Position numbers and translations under genes: made by a program. DNA of 64,000 nt from an uncultured Campylobacter sp. (GTDB lineage Bacteria > Campylobacterota > Campylobacteria > Campylobacterales > Campylobacteraceae), in assembly GCA_934728065.1 (NCBI GenBank), contig CAKVDW010000011.1, positions 5,165 to 69,164 on the forward strand, given 5' to 3'. Positions 16,810-26,944 of this stretch are shown piece by piece. The notes below the pieces were generated by a model that was not told the DNA's origin, ran no database searches, and saw only the letters and a list, made by a program, of their open reading frames with translations. Positions within the stretch are counted from its first letter, which is position 1. Each line of letters opens with the position of its first letter.

Positions 16810-17982
16810 TTACTCCTTTATAATGTGTCCTACAAATTTAGCAAAATTATCAAGCACCAGCCCGCCCTTGCGAAAGCCCAGCCCACAGCCCTCATAAGCA
16901 AAGAAAACTCCTGCTTGATAGCACTCATCTTTATGCTCGTTAAATTCGACAAATTCTTGATAAATCATCTTTTCATTTCCGTAAGCTCCTTGTGTTTCAA
17001 GGCTTGTTTCGCCACTAGCTTCGATGATAGCGACATTTGCGCCCTCTCTGCCAAAAACAGGCTTTCTTACGCATTTTTTATTTGCCAAAGGTTTATCGCT
17101 TGTTTCAAGCAGTAATGGGTGGTTTGGATAAAGCTCCCACAGCACTTTGAGTATGCCCTTGCTTTGAAAAAGTAAGGTGTAAGCGGGGTTTAAGATGATA
17201 GCTTTTTTGTTTTTCATTATTTGGCTTAAAAGCATAGCCAGCTCGCCCTCTTCTATGGCAATATTCTCCCAAGGAATGAGCTTAAAGAGGTATTCATAAT
17301 TTACCCCCTCCTTAAAAATGCCGTCCTCAGAAAATTCAATCTCATCAATGTAAGAAAAAGCCGTTTCAAAACCAGCTTCTTTGGCGATATGCTCCAAAAG
17401 TCTTGTGGTGATTTCGTCCTCATCATTGCCCGCAATGCTTGAAAAAAGGATTTTCCAACCCTTATAATACTCCTCAAAGCCCTCAACACTTTCTTCAAGC
17501 GTGATAAGCCGCTTGAAATTGTCCATCAAGCTCTCATAAATGCTGTTAAACTGCTCTTGCTCGTTCATATCATTTTGTTTAAGCAAAGCCCACTGCAAAA
17601 TAGCTGCTTCAAAAAGCGAAGTGGGCGTGTCAGCGTTAAATTCAATGAGCTTTATAGGCTTACCGTCCAAGCCTCCAGCTAAGTCAAACCGCCCATACAA
17701 GTGCCAATGCACATCATTGTCCCAGCTCATTTTTATCGCATCAACAAGGCTAAAGGGTATGCCAAGCTCAGCAAAGCGGTTATTGTCGATGACATTTTGC
17801 GCGGCATTTACAAACATATCATAAAGTTCATTCACCGCTTCATAGTAAGCATTTGCTTCCCTTGCCTTTACGCTTACAAGCTCATCAGCTATGTAAGAAC
17901 TACCGTCCTTGTCCGTGTGCCACGAAAAGCCCATTTGCTCTAAATAATCCTGCCTTAATGGCGAAACTTTAGTTAAATTCAT
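16810..17982 (-). CDS. Glutathionylspermidine synthase-like ATP-grasp enzyme
   Basis: A 390-residue protein with the C-terminal GSP_synth (ATP-grasp) fold: HWHLYGRFDLAGG, KLIEFNADTPTSLFEAAILQ, KKCVRKPVFGREGANVAIIE and the terminal VLDNFAKFVGHIIKE. E. coli Gss couples glutathione and spermidine, but the N-terminal amidase of Gss is absent here and Campylobacter lacks glutathione synthesis as far as I know. A peptide-amine ligase of other specificity is more likely. It is transcribed from upstream of 17982 with the dehydrogenase and yajQ. Confidence 0.88.
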   Translation of the reverse strand: MNLTKVSPLRQDYLEQMGFSWHTDKDGSSYIADELVSVKAREANAYYEAVNELYDMFVNAAQNVIDNNRFAELGIPFSLVDAIKMSWDNDVHWHLYGRFDLAGGLDGKPIKLIEFNADTPTSLFEAAILQWALLKQNDMNEQEQFNSIYESLMDNFKRLITLEESVEGFEEYYKGWKILFSSIAGNDEDEITTRLLEHIAKEAGFETAFSYIDEIEFSEDGIFKEGVNYEYLFKLIPWENIAIEEGELAMLLSQIMKNKKAIILNPAYTLLFQSKGILKVLWELYPNHPLLLETSDKPLANKKCVRKPVFGREGANVAIIEASGETSLETQGAYGNEKMIYQEFVEFNEHKDECYQAGVFFAYEGCGLGFRKGGLVLDNFAKFVGHIIKE

Positions 17983-18066
17983 TTATCTTGTCCTTTTTTT
18001 TAAGACTTATTTTTGGGCGTTTATAAAGCTTAAAAAGCCCATCTTAACCCCACCTTAAACCTTGCT

Positions 18067-18657
18067 TTAGCCGCCAAAGCTACCGCCACCACCAGCTGCA
18101 GCTTTTTGCCCACCGCCAAAAAAGCCAGACTTGCCAGCTGTTCCACCAGCTCTTTGTTGGTTAAAGCTGTTTGTGCTTCTTTGATACGCGCTTTGATTAG
18201 AAAAAGCTCCTCGTTGATTTGCGTTGAAATTTTGGTTGTTAAAGAGTTTTGAGCCTATCCAGCTACCTATTATCGCTCCAGCCGCACTTGCAAGCAGTGC
18301 CTCGCCTAAAGAAAGCCCACCACCGCTTACTTGGGCGTTTTCTTGGGTGAGTTTTGAAGTGCCGTTGTCGATTTTAGCTTCTTCTGCCTTAAGCAAGGCG
18401 TCCATTTCCTCTTTGCTTAAAATGCGTTCAGTCCCGTCAAGTTGTTGTAAGATGACTCTTGTTTCATCGCTTGGGTATTGGTCTTTGATTTTGTATTCGT
18501 CTTTAGCGACCTCTTCTATGATGACAAAGGCTCCTTTTGCTTGTGGGGCTTGTTCTTGCAGTGGCGTGTCATTTGAACAAGCACTCAAAGCTCCAGCTGT
18601 AATGGCGCTTAAGCCTCCTAAAGCGCTCAACTCAAATATCTTTTTAATGTGTTTCAT
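18067..18657 (-). CDS. UPF0323 lipoprotein
   Basis: A 196-residue lipoprotein: the signal peptide ends GGLSAITAGALSACS with the acylated Cys near 27. The middle has a second small hydrophobic stretch (LGEALLASAAGAIIGSWIGS, about 117-136) and the last 50 residues are Gly, Gln and Ser rich, ending GGGGSFGG. The family is confined to epsilonproteobacteria; the C. jejuni homologue (Cj0371) has been linked to motility and chemotaxis. It lies downstream of rpsU, as in C. jejuni. Confidence 0.9.
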   Translation of the reverse strand: MKHIKKIFELSALGGLSAITAGALSACSNDTPLQEQAPQAKGAFVIIEEVAKDEYKIKDQYPSDETRVILQQLDGTERILSKEEMDALLKAEEAKIDNGTSKLTQENAQVSGGGLSLGEALLASAAGAIIGSWIGSKLFNNQNFNANQRGAFSNQSAYQRSTNSFNQQRAGGTAGKSGFFGGGQKAAAGGGGSFGG

Positions 18658-18742
18658 TTTCGTCCCTCAAAAATTTAATGACAAAGCATTTTAGCTAAAA
18701 TTTGCAAATTAAAAGGGAATTTTGTGTGAATTTAAAAATTTT

Positions 18743-18774
18743 CTCACAAGAAAGCCTTGAAACTTTCTTGTGAG
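18743..18774 (-). terminator. rpsU terminator
   Basis: CTCACAAGAAAG and CTTTCTTGTGAG form a perfect 12-bp stem with an 8-base loop, six bases after the rpsU stop, followed on the minus strand by AAAATTTTTAAATT. Confidence 0.85.
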
Positions 18775-18779
18775 GGCTT

Positions 18780-18992
18780 TTAAAGGCGAGATTCATACCG
18801 TCTTAACATATAAAGTCTTTTAAGCATTTTTTTGCGGGCTGAAATTTTTTGCTTTTTGCGAACCTCAGTCATAGGCTCAAAAAACCTACGCGCACGCACT
18901 TCAGTAACCACAAGGTTTCTATCGACTTGTTTTTTGAATTTTCTGTAAGCTTCTTCAAAGCTTTCATTTTGATGCACTTTTACTCCGGGCAA
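18780..18992 (-). CDS. rpsU: 30S ribosomal protein S21
   Basis: A 70-residue S21 ending [18 protein letters not shown] place the start at the TTG at 18992 (giving [20 protein letters not shown]), because that matches the family N-terminus and has the ribosome site AAAGG 11 bases upstream. A GTG at 19004 is in frame but would overlap that site and add VITL. A promoter candidate (TGCTACACT) lies upstream, after the porA terminator. Confidence 0.93.
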   Translation of the reverse strand: MPGVKVHQNESFEEAYRKFKKQVDRNLVVTEVRARRFFEPMTEVRKKQKISARKKMLKRLYMLRRYESRL

Positions 18993-19059
18993 AGTTATCA
19001 CCACCTTTCTTTAAAAGCTCTAAGTGTAGCATAAATTTGTAAATGAAATTAAGAAAGTT

Positions 19060-19080
19060 TGTGGGGGAGTTTCCCCCACA
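19060..19080 (-). terminator. porA terminator
   Basis: TGTGGGGGA, a three-base loop, then TCCCCCACA: a perfect 9-bp GC-rich stem just past the porA stop and before the rpsU promoter. Confidence 0.85.
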
Positions 19081-19092
19081 GTTATAAATTCT

Positions 19093-20442
19093 TTAGAATT
19101 TATAGTAGGCTTGGAAACGAACAGAGTCTTTAACGCTTTTTGCATCATCAGCATTTGTTTGTTTAGCCTTTGTAGAAAGGTTAGAATACCAAACCAAGAA
19201 GTCAAGGTTTTTATTAACCTTCCAGCCAAGTTCGCCTACAAGTTCCATTTTAGTTCCTGTGCCTCTAGCTGCAGCTGTTGCTGCTCCTGTGCCAGCTTCT
19301 GATTTAGTGCCACCATAAACACCTTGAACGCCTAATCTTACACCATTAAAGGTATAACCAGCGCCTACATAGCCATAAGTGCTTTGTCCAAAAGCAAGTG
19401 AAAACCAAGAACCCTTTTGATAGAAAATTTCTCGTCCTATACCAAGTCCAGCACCGCTTTGTCCTTCAAGGGTGTTGATAGTAAAGCCGTCTTTTTTACC
19501 AAACATAATACCACCAAGTTTAGCATCAAAGCCGTCTCCTTCAGGTTTAAAACCTCCACGAAGGTCATATAAGGCTCCGTTTTTAGCTAAATTTCCTATA
19601 TAGCTGTTAAAACCACCATCTACTGTGTTTCCTAGATAAGTAGCGTTAAGAACATAGTTTAGATTTTCAGCCACAGGTGCTTGAAAGTCAAGCTTTACAG
19701 CCCAAAGATTAGCTGTGTTTTGCCAGTAAGCACCCCAAGCTTGAGCCTTGATGCCCGCATCTTTTACATCAGCTATAAGAGCAGCTCCGTATAGGTTGTA
19801 TTTGTAAAGTCTTGCTGTTTCGCGTCCGCTTAAGCCATAAGCTTGAAAATTTGTCGCATCAGTATCACCTACTTGATAAGTGCCATTTTGTCCTGATGAG
19901 CCAGAACCTTCAATGCTATCAACAGCAAAGGCTGCTAGGGTAAAGCCATCAACAGGAGAGTAAAAGGCTTCAGCCGCCATACCTGTTAAATCCTCAGTCC
20001 AAATGGTGTTAAGCTGTTGGCGACCAAGTTTGGCTGAGTAACCAAAGTCAGCATTTGCATACTGCAAGTAAGCCAGCTTTAAAACAGGGCTTGATTTGGT
20101 GTTTGTGCCTTGAACTCCTGCGCTTTGTTGGTTTGCTGTATAAGCGTAAGCAAAGTTGCTGTCGTTGTTATACATTAACTGTCCAACAACCTTAAAGCCA
20201 TCGCCTACATCAATGGTTGTGCCAACTGCTGCTCTAAAGCGGTGATTTTGTATGGTATTTACACCGTTTGCACCAGCATTAAGATTAAGGCTCTTATCTT
20301 TCCAAGTGCCTGAGTCATAGCGGTATCTTGCAAAACCAGAAACATCAACATTTTTGATGGCTTCTTCTAAGGGTTTAGCATTAAGAGCTGAAAATGAACC
20401 AGCAGCCAAAGCTGCAACTAAAGAGAGTTTAACGAATTTCAT
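19093..20442 (-). CDS. porA: Major outer membrane porin PorA (MOMP)
   Basis: A 449-residue Campylobacter porin from the ATG at 20442, with ribosome site AAAGGAG. The signal peptide is MKFVKLSLVAALAAGSFSAL, cut after LNA. The mature start KPLEEAIKNVDVSGFARYRY and the end VRFQAYYKF with its terminal Phe are characteristic. Variable extracellular loops are visible as Gly/Ala/Thr-rich stretches (for example TGAATAAARGTG near 390-400). It is the main diffusion pore and phage/antibody target. It is inserted here between rpsU and ccoG, neighbours in C. jejuni as I recall. Confidence 0.95.
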   Translation of the reverse strand: MKFVKLSLVAALAAGSFSALNAKPLEEAIKNVDVSGFARYRYDSGTWKDKSLNLNAGANGVNTIQNHRFRAAVGTTIDVGDGFKVVGQLMYNNDSNFAYAYTANQQSAGVQGTNTKSSPVLKLAYLQYANADFGYSAKLGRQQLNTIWTEDLTGMAAEAFYSPVDGFTLAAFAVDSIEGSGSSGQNGTYQVGDTDATNFQAYGLSGRETARLYKYNLYGAALIADVKDAGIKAQAWGAYWQNTANLWAVKLDFQAPVAENLNYVLNATYLGNTVDGGFNSYIGNLAKNGALYDLRGGFKPEGDGFDAKLGGIMFGKKDGFTINTLEGQSGAGLGIGREIFYQKGSWFSLAFGQSTYGYVGAGYTFNGVRLGVQGVYGGTKSEAGTGAATAAARGTGTKMELVGELGWKVNKNLDFLVWYSNLSTKAKQTNADDAKSVKDSVRFQAYYKF

Positions 20443-20476
20443 AGTGAATCTCCTTTCAAAATAATGAAATCTCAAA

Positions 20477-20505
20477 ATTATAACTAAAATTTAAAGCAAA
20501 GTCAA
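20477..20505 (-). promoter_or_regulatory. Strong porA promoter
   Basis: On the minus strand TTGACT (20505-20500), a 17-base spacer and a perfect TATAAT (20482-20477) precede the gene by 34 bases. This is near consensus, as expected for the most abundant outer-membrane protein. Confidence 0.85.
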
Positions 20506-20518
20506 AGTTTTTTACTTG

Positions 20519-20531
20519 TTTTTTTTTTTTT
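20519..20531. repeat. A/T homopolymer of 13 just upstream of the porA -35
   Basis: Thirteen T on the plus strand (A on the porA strand), 13 bases upstream of the porA -35 box. It is placed like an UP element and could vary in length by slippage. Confidence 0.7.
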
Positions 20532-20614
20532 GTAAAATGTGTGCTTTTGTGGGGCTAAAATGGGGTTTGATTTGTTTGTAATCTTTTGTTATAATTTTGG
20601 CAAAAAAAGGATAA

Positions 20615-20809
20615 ATGATGACGGAAGCATTGATAAAGCCATTAAAACTCAGGGGCAAGGACTGCGATAGACTTGTTAAAGAAGCATTTTCAGAGGAAAA
20701 TCGCAAAAGAGTTGAGCATTTTAACAAATATGAGCGCCCAAAATATCACAATCCTGTGAATCGAAAGCCAAAATTAAGTGTCGAAGAAATAATGAAAGCT
20801 TATGAATGA
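20615..20809 (+). CDS. Small antitoxin-like protein paired with a GNAT protein
   Basis: A 64-residue basic, hydrophilic protein (ends KPKLSVEEIMKAYE) whose stop overlaps the ATG of the next gene by four bases. A TATAAT at 20590-20595 and AAAGGA supply promoter and ribosome site. The size, order and coupling are those of an antitoxin preceding a GNAT toxin, but it lacks an obvious ribbon-helix-helix N-terminus such as TacA/DUF1778 has. The start may be the second ATG, three bases on. Confidence 0.55.
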   Translation: MMTEALIKPLKLRGKDCDRLVKEAFSEENRKRVEHFNKYERPKYHNPVNRKPKLSVEEIMKAYE

Positions 20810-21381
20810 CGAAAATAGAGTTTAAAAAACTTTATTCTCGCAATAAGCTTGCTGATTTTATCGATACTAGCTCTACAAACCAAGTTAAAAAGATACTTAA
20901 AACCTTTGTTTGTGCTAAAAATGCTGATGTGCAAGACTTTTTACACAACAAAGCCATAACCTTTGAGCGAAATTTGCGCTCTTGCACTTATTTGTATGTA
21001 AGCAATGCCGATAAAAGCGTGGTTGCATATATTACACTTGGCATTAAATCTTTGCTAACTAATGATTTGAGTGATGAAACAGTTGTATTTTTAGACGGCT
21101 ACACAAATGAAATTTCATCTATCCCTTGCTATCTCATCGCACAGCTTGGCAAAAGCGATACTTGCAAAGAAAAAATCGGCAGTTTTTTGCTTGATGACGC
21201 TTTAAGCATAATTGACAAGGCGCAAGAAAGCTTAAATGGGCGTTTTGTGCTGATTGACTCTGTAAATGATAAAAGGGTCATAAAATTTTATGAGCAAAAT
21301 TCTTTCATCGCCATAGAAAATGACAAAAGCCTTAAAAGCATAAAGATGATAAAGCCTTATTTTGAGCATAATGAGCTTTAA
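20806..21381 (+). CDS. GNAT acetyltransferase, probable toxin
   Basis: A 191-residue GNAT-fold protein. The core reads AYITLGIKSL, then SIPCYLIAQLGKSD, KIGSFLLDDALSIIDKAQES, FVLIDSVNDKRVIKFYEQNS and FIAIEND, the order seen in TacT/AtaT-type toxins that acetylate aminoacyl-tRNA. The acetyl-CoA loop, usually Q/RxxGxG, is changed to CKEKIGS, so the first Gly is lost. Substrate unknown. Together with the preceding small gene it forms a likely toxin-antitoxin pair inserted between porA and ccoG. Confidence 0.7.
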   Translation: MTKIEFKKLYSRNKLADFIDTSSTNQVKKILKTFVCAKNADVQDFLHNKAITFERNLRSCTYLYVSNADKSVVAYITLGIKSLLTNDLSDETVVFLDGYTNEISSIPCYLIAQLGKSDTCKEKIGSFLLDDALSIIDKAQESLNGRFVLIDSVNDKRVIKFYEQNSFIAIENDKSLKSIKMIKPYFEHNEL

Positions 21382-21545
21382 ATTTAATAAAGGGCTTGAA
21401 TTTAAATTTAAGATTTTACCGCTTTTTGCCTTTTGCGATAAAAATACTCATCAATGTTTTAAAATTTAAATTTTTTAAAAATTTATTTTATTTTAATTAA
21501 TCAAGGATTATAATAGCGTTTTGACAAAATTTAAAGGACGCGCTT

Positions 21546-22895
21546 ATGCAGCTTACTCAATATGCGAAAAAAAGGTATCTTACCTACGGTTTTATAGCCC
21601 TTGTTGTTTTGGTTTTGCCCTTTGTGAGAATAAATGGCAACCACTTCTTTTTGCTTAGCTTTGACCACAAAAGACTTAATTTGTTTTTCATCGGCTTTGA
21701 CACTCAAGAGCTTTACTTGATGCCTTTGGTGCTTATCGGGCTTTTTTTGAGCATTTTTTTCATCACTACTTTAGCGGGTCGAATTTGGTGTGCTTGGGGC
21801 TGTCCGCAGACTATATTTCGCGTGATTTATAGGGATTTGATACAAACAAAATTGCTTAAAATTCACGGCTCACTTAAGAACAAGCAAAAAGCTGATGCAA
21901 GCTCTAGCTTTAAGAAATTCATAGGCGTTTGTCTTTTTTATGTCATTGCTTTGGTGGCTGTGAGTAACTTGCTTTGGTATTTTGTGCCACCTGAGGACTT
22001 TTTTGCTTATCTTCAAAATCCAGCAGAACATAGGCTTTTGCTTGGAATTTTGTTTGTGGCAAGCCTTCTTTTTACCCTTGATATTTGCTTTTTGCAGGAA
22101 AATTTTTGCGTGTATGTCTGCCCTTATGCAAGAATTCAAAGCGTTATGTTTGATACAAATACCTTGCAGGTTATTTATGATGAAAAAAGAGGGGGAAAAA
22201 TTTTTGAGGGTGCTACAAAACTTCACAAAAAGCCACCTCAAGGCGAGTGTGTGGGCTGTGAAGCCTGTGTGGCTATATGTCCTACTCATATAGATATAAG
22301 AAGGGGAATGCAGCTTGAGTGTATCAACTGTTTAGAATGCGCTGATGCCTGTTCTGTCGTGCAGGGTAAGCTTGGACGGACGAGTTTGATTAATTGGACG
22401 AGCTTTGAAGCTGTTCAAAATGGAGCGAAGACGAAGTATTTTCGCTTTAGAACTGTGGCTTATGGGGTGGTTTTGTCAATAGTCTTTGTCGCCTTGCTCA
22501 TTACAGGCTCTAAAAAGGAATTTATGCTCTTAAATATCAACCGCTCAAGCGAACTTTATGAGATAAAACACCAAAACGAACAAGCCTTAGTGAGAAATGC
22601 TTATGTGTTTTTGTTCCACAACACCGACAATAAAACGCATAAGTATTATTTTGAAGCTAAAATTCAAGGCAAGGAGGGTGCTTTGAGGATAGTTCGACCG
22701 AGTGAGCCTTTTGAGCTTGGGGCTGGAAAAAAAGCTAAAAAAATCGTGGTTTTAGAAGCTACTGAAAATTTAGCCCAAAGTGAGGTAGAAGACACTATCT
22801 TGCCTTTGCAAATTCGCGCTTATTCGCTTGATGATGAGAAGATTGAGGTGTTTAGAGAAAGCATTTTTGTGCATCCTCAAAGAAATTACGAGTGA
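21546..22895 (+). CDS. ccoG: CcoG (RdxA/FixG) ferredoxin-type membrane protein for cbb3 oxidase assembly
   Basis: A 449-residue protein with several membrane helices in the first 200 residues, the conserved RIWCAWGCPQTIFR, and two 4Fe-4S motifs: CVGCEACVAICP and CINCLECADAC. The C-terminal 130 residues form the periplasmic Ig-like FixG_C domain. CcoG reduces copper during cbb3-type cytochrome oxidase maturation. It corresponds to Cj0369 in C. jejuni, where it lies between rpsU and cmeR; here porA and several other genes intervene. Confidence 0.95.
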   Translation: MQLTQYAKKRYLTYGFIALVVLVLPFVRINGNHFFLLSFDHKRLNLFFIGFDTQELYLMPLVLIGLFLSIFFITTLAGRIWCAWGCPQTIFRVIYRDLIQTKLLKIHGSLKNKQKADASSSFKKFIGVCLFYVIALVAVSNLLWYFVPPEDFFAYLQNPAEHRLLLGILFVASLLFTLDICFLQENFCVYVCPYARIQSVMFDTNTLQVIYDEKRGGKIFEGATKLHKKPPQGECVGCEACVAICPTHIDIRRGMQLECINCLECADACSVVQGKLGRTSLINWTSFEAVQNGAKTKYFRFRTVAYGVVLSIVFVALLITGSKKEFMLLNINRSSELYEIKHQNEQALVRNAYVFLFHNTDNKTHKYYFEAKIQGKEGALRIVRPSEPFELGAGKKAKKIVVLEATENLAQSEVEDTILPLQIRAYSLDDEKIEVFRESIFVHPQRNYE

Positions 22896-22974
22896 AAATT
22901 CAGCAAATTTTACAAAACTTGCTGAAAATTTGGGTAAAATTAAGGCTAAAAAGCTGATTTAAAAAAGGAAAAAA

Positions 22975-23191
22975 ATGACCCTAGTCATAGAAAATGTGCA
23001 AGCTGAATTTTTGCCAAGCTTAAAAGCCTTTGTCAAGGCAATTAATGCTAAATACAAGGTCGAAAAACCCAAACTTAGCGAATTTGAAAAAGAGGTGTTA
23101 AAGGCTGATAGGCAAATTCAAAGAGATATTAAAAATGGCAAAGCCAAAGCCTATAAAAGTGCAAAAAAAATGCACGAGGACATTTTAAATA

Positions 23192-23205
<14 letters not shown>
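22975..23205 (+). CDS. Antitoxin partner of a YafQ/RelE-type toxin
   Basis: A 76-residue protein, hydrophobic at the start and strongly basic/acidic after residue 40 (KEVLKADRQIQRDIKNGKAK), typical of RelB-like antitoxins with a disordered toxin-binding tail. Good ribosome site AAAAGGAAAA. It overlaps the toxin gene by 14 bases. The family is assigned from context more than from sequence. Confidence 0.65.
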
Positions 23206-25147
<1,942 letters not shown>

Positions 25148-25155
<8 letters not shown>

Positions 25156-25702
25156 AAAAAATTTAAGCCTTTTACTCTTTAGCCTTTCTTTGCTTTGGGG
25201 TATAAGTGCAAGCCAAGAACAGCAGTATTTAGAAACCAAAAGACAACAGTTTGAAGTGCAAACTAGAGAGCTAAACGAGGCTAGACACGCTTTAGAAGCT
25301 TATAAGACTTCTTTTGAAGCCTTACAAAAACAAAGGATTGAAGAGCTGGTTAAAAAAGAGGCTGAAATAAATGCCACCTTAGACAAAATAGAACAAGTAA
25401 AAAAGGCAAATGAGGAAATTTTGCAAAAAACCCAAGAAAATCTTAAAAGCATAGATGAAAAAACCACAGGGCGAGTTAAAGAAATTTATGCTCAAATGAA
25501 AGACAGTGCCATAGCCGATGTGCTTTCTCAAATGGATGCGAGTGAGGCGAGTAAAATCATACTTTCGCTTGAAGCGCGTAAAATTTCTGGTGTGCTTTCA
25601 AAAATGGAGCCAAACAAGGCAAGCGAGCTTACCTTGCTCATTAAGAATTTAGACCAAAACAATACCCAAGCTCAAAGCCAAGATACAAACTCAAGTCAAT
25701 GA
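25148..25702 (+). CDS. MotE-like periplasmic coiled-coil protein with MgtE_N-type domain
   Basis: A 184-residue exported protein: signal peptide MNKKNLSLLLFSLSLLWGIS, coiled coil from about 25 to 110, then a helical MgtE_N-like repeat (AIADVLSQMDASEASKIILS followed by KISGVLSKMEPNKASELT). MotE-type chaperones stabilise the periplasmic part of MotC or stator components in related bacteria; the function is inferred from architecture and the flagellar neighbour. Overlaps the FliJ-like gene by eight bases. Confidence 0.75.
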
Positions 25703-25704
25703 AT

Positions 25705-26061
25705 TTAGTTTAAAAAGAGTTCTTTAAAGCGTTTGTTGGCGTATTCTTCAACATCTTTTTGCAAAATTTCATAGTTTTTCATCAATTCTTTGGCGCGTGG
25801 GGTGAGTTTTGTGCCTGAAGTTTCACTACGACCTTGCCTTTTGATGACTAATTCTTCGCCTGAGTTGCTTTGTAAGTCGTGAAGATGAACCCAAGCTTTT
25901 TTGTAGTTTATCCCCATAGCCTCAGCAGCCTTAAGTATGCTTCCTGTTTTTTCTATGTATTCTAAAAGCTCGGTTTTACCTTTGCCAAAAAGGATTTCTC
26001 CTTGTAGGTTGGCTATCCAAGTCTTTGTTTTTACCATTAGCTTTTTGTTTTGAGAACTCAT
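25705..26061 (-). CDS. modE: ModE-type molybdate/tungstate regulator, DNA-binding domain only
   Basis: A 118-residue protein from the ATG at 26061 (ribosome site AAAGGAAC). It is a LysR-like winged helix in the ModE style: GILKAAEAMGINYKKAWVHL-type recognition region (here GSILKAAEAMGINYKKAW), then ELVIKRQGRSETSGTKLTPR. E. coli ModE carries two molybdate-binding TOBE domains after this, and none is present here, so metal sensing must work differently or reside elsewhere. A TATAAT at 26132-26127 serves the minus strand. Convergent with the MotE-like gene and divergent from cmeR. Confidence 0.85.
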   Translation of the reverse strand: MSSQNKKLMVKTKTWIANLQGEILFGKGKTELLEYIEKTGSILKAAEAMGINYKKAWVHLHDLQSNSGEELVIKRQGRSETSGTKLTPRAKELMKNYEILQKDVEEYANKRFKELFLN

Positions 26062-26203
26062 TTTTGTTCCTTTATTCTTTTTTATTTTATTTTTACTTGT
26101 AAATTTATATTTCACAAGGGATTTAAATTATACCTTATAATAATAAACAAAAAGATATTTATAAAAATATTTGATGATTTTAGAAATTTTTTCCCTAAAC
26201 TTT

Positions 26204-26211
26204 GCTACAAT
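26204..26211 (+). promoter_or_regulatory. Extended -10 promoter of cmeR
   Basis: GCTACAAT preceded by TTT (TTTGCTACAAT) lies 28 bases before the cmeR ATG at 26240, which has the ribosome site TTGGAG. Confidence 0.6.
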
Positions 26212-26239
26212 TTTGTAAAAAATTATATTTGGAGTTACA

Positions 26240-26845
26240 ATGGAACAACAAAAGGTTAAAAAATCCGTCTTAAGGCTTGAGAAAATCAAATCCACCGCCT
26301 TAGAACTTTTTTTAAAAAAGGGCTATGAGGAAACAAATCTTAGAGACATCATCGCTATTTCTGGTGGGTCTTTTTCTGATATTTATAAAAAATTTACCAA
26401 CAAACAAGGTTTGTTTTTTAGCCTCATTAGCGATATAATCCAAGAAACACACCAAAAAGACTTGCAGAATTTAAACAAAAAACTTGATTTGAGGGAGTTT
26501 TTATATGCTTTTACAAAAAATTTCATCGACATTTTGGGTAATGAGAGGGATTTGGCTTTGTTTAAGCTCATTTTATCTCAACTTCACAACAGCCAAAACA
26601 AGGCTTTAGTTGAATTTTTTGAAAAAAACCAAGAAATAAGCCCTGAACAAGTGCTTATGACTTATTTTAAAGGCTGTAAGGGTGCTTTGGGCAAGGACTC
26701 TCAAAGGTATGCGAAGTTATTTTTACATATACTTAGGGGTTATACTGTGGAAAAGGTCGTTTTAAATGCGCCCTTAATGAGCGAAAAAGAAAGAAAAGAA
26801 TACACTGAATTCGTGGTTGAGTTCTTTTTAAAAGCCGTTTCGTAA
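26240..26845 (+). CDS. cmeR: TetR-family repressor CmeR
   Basis: A 201-residue regulator with an N-terminal TetR helix-turn-helix (IKSTALELFLKKGYEETNLR then DIIAISGGSFSDIYKKFTNK) and an all-helical ligand-binding C-terminal domain ending EFVVEFFLKAV. In C. jejuni CmeR represses cmeABC and responds to bile salts. It lies directly upstream of cmeA in the same orientation. The ligand-binding part differs noticeably from my memory of C. jejuni CmeR, so inducer range may differ. Confidence 0.9.
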   Translation: MEQQKVKKSVLRLEKIKSTALELFLKKGYEETNLRDIIAISGGSFSDIYKKFTNKQGLFFSLISDIIQETHQKDLQNLNKKLDLREFLYAFTKNFIDILGNERDLALFKLILSQLHNSQNKALVEFFEKNQEISPEQVLMTYFKGCKGALGKDSQRYAKLFLHILRGYTVEKVVLNAPLMSEKERKEYTEFVVEFFLKAVS

Positions 26846-26849
26846 TCCT

Positions 26850-26920
26850 TGTAACCTTTCATTAACAAAATAAAACTATAATAAAAATTCGCAAAAATTA
26901 AAATGTGTAATTTTTGTTAC
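26850..26920 (+). promoter_or_regulatory. cmeABC promoter region with candidate CmeR site
   Basis: A TATAAT at 26877-26882 can act as -10 box. GTAATTTTTGTTAC at 26907-26920 is an inverted GTAA/TTAC pair with six bases between, loosely like the TGTAATAAATATTACA operator reported for C. jejuni CmeR, and TGTAACCTTTCATTAACA at 26850-26867 is a second imperfect one. Both are candidates only. Confidence 0.45.
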
Positions 26921-26944
26921 TATATAAATTTCAAGGAAACAACG

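Noticed and set aside
19020..19229. 69-codon minus-strand frame over the porA terminator
   Set aside because: It overlaps the end of porA in another frame and includes the terminator hairpin.
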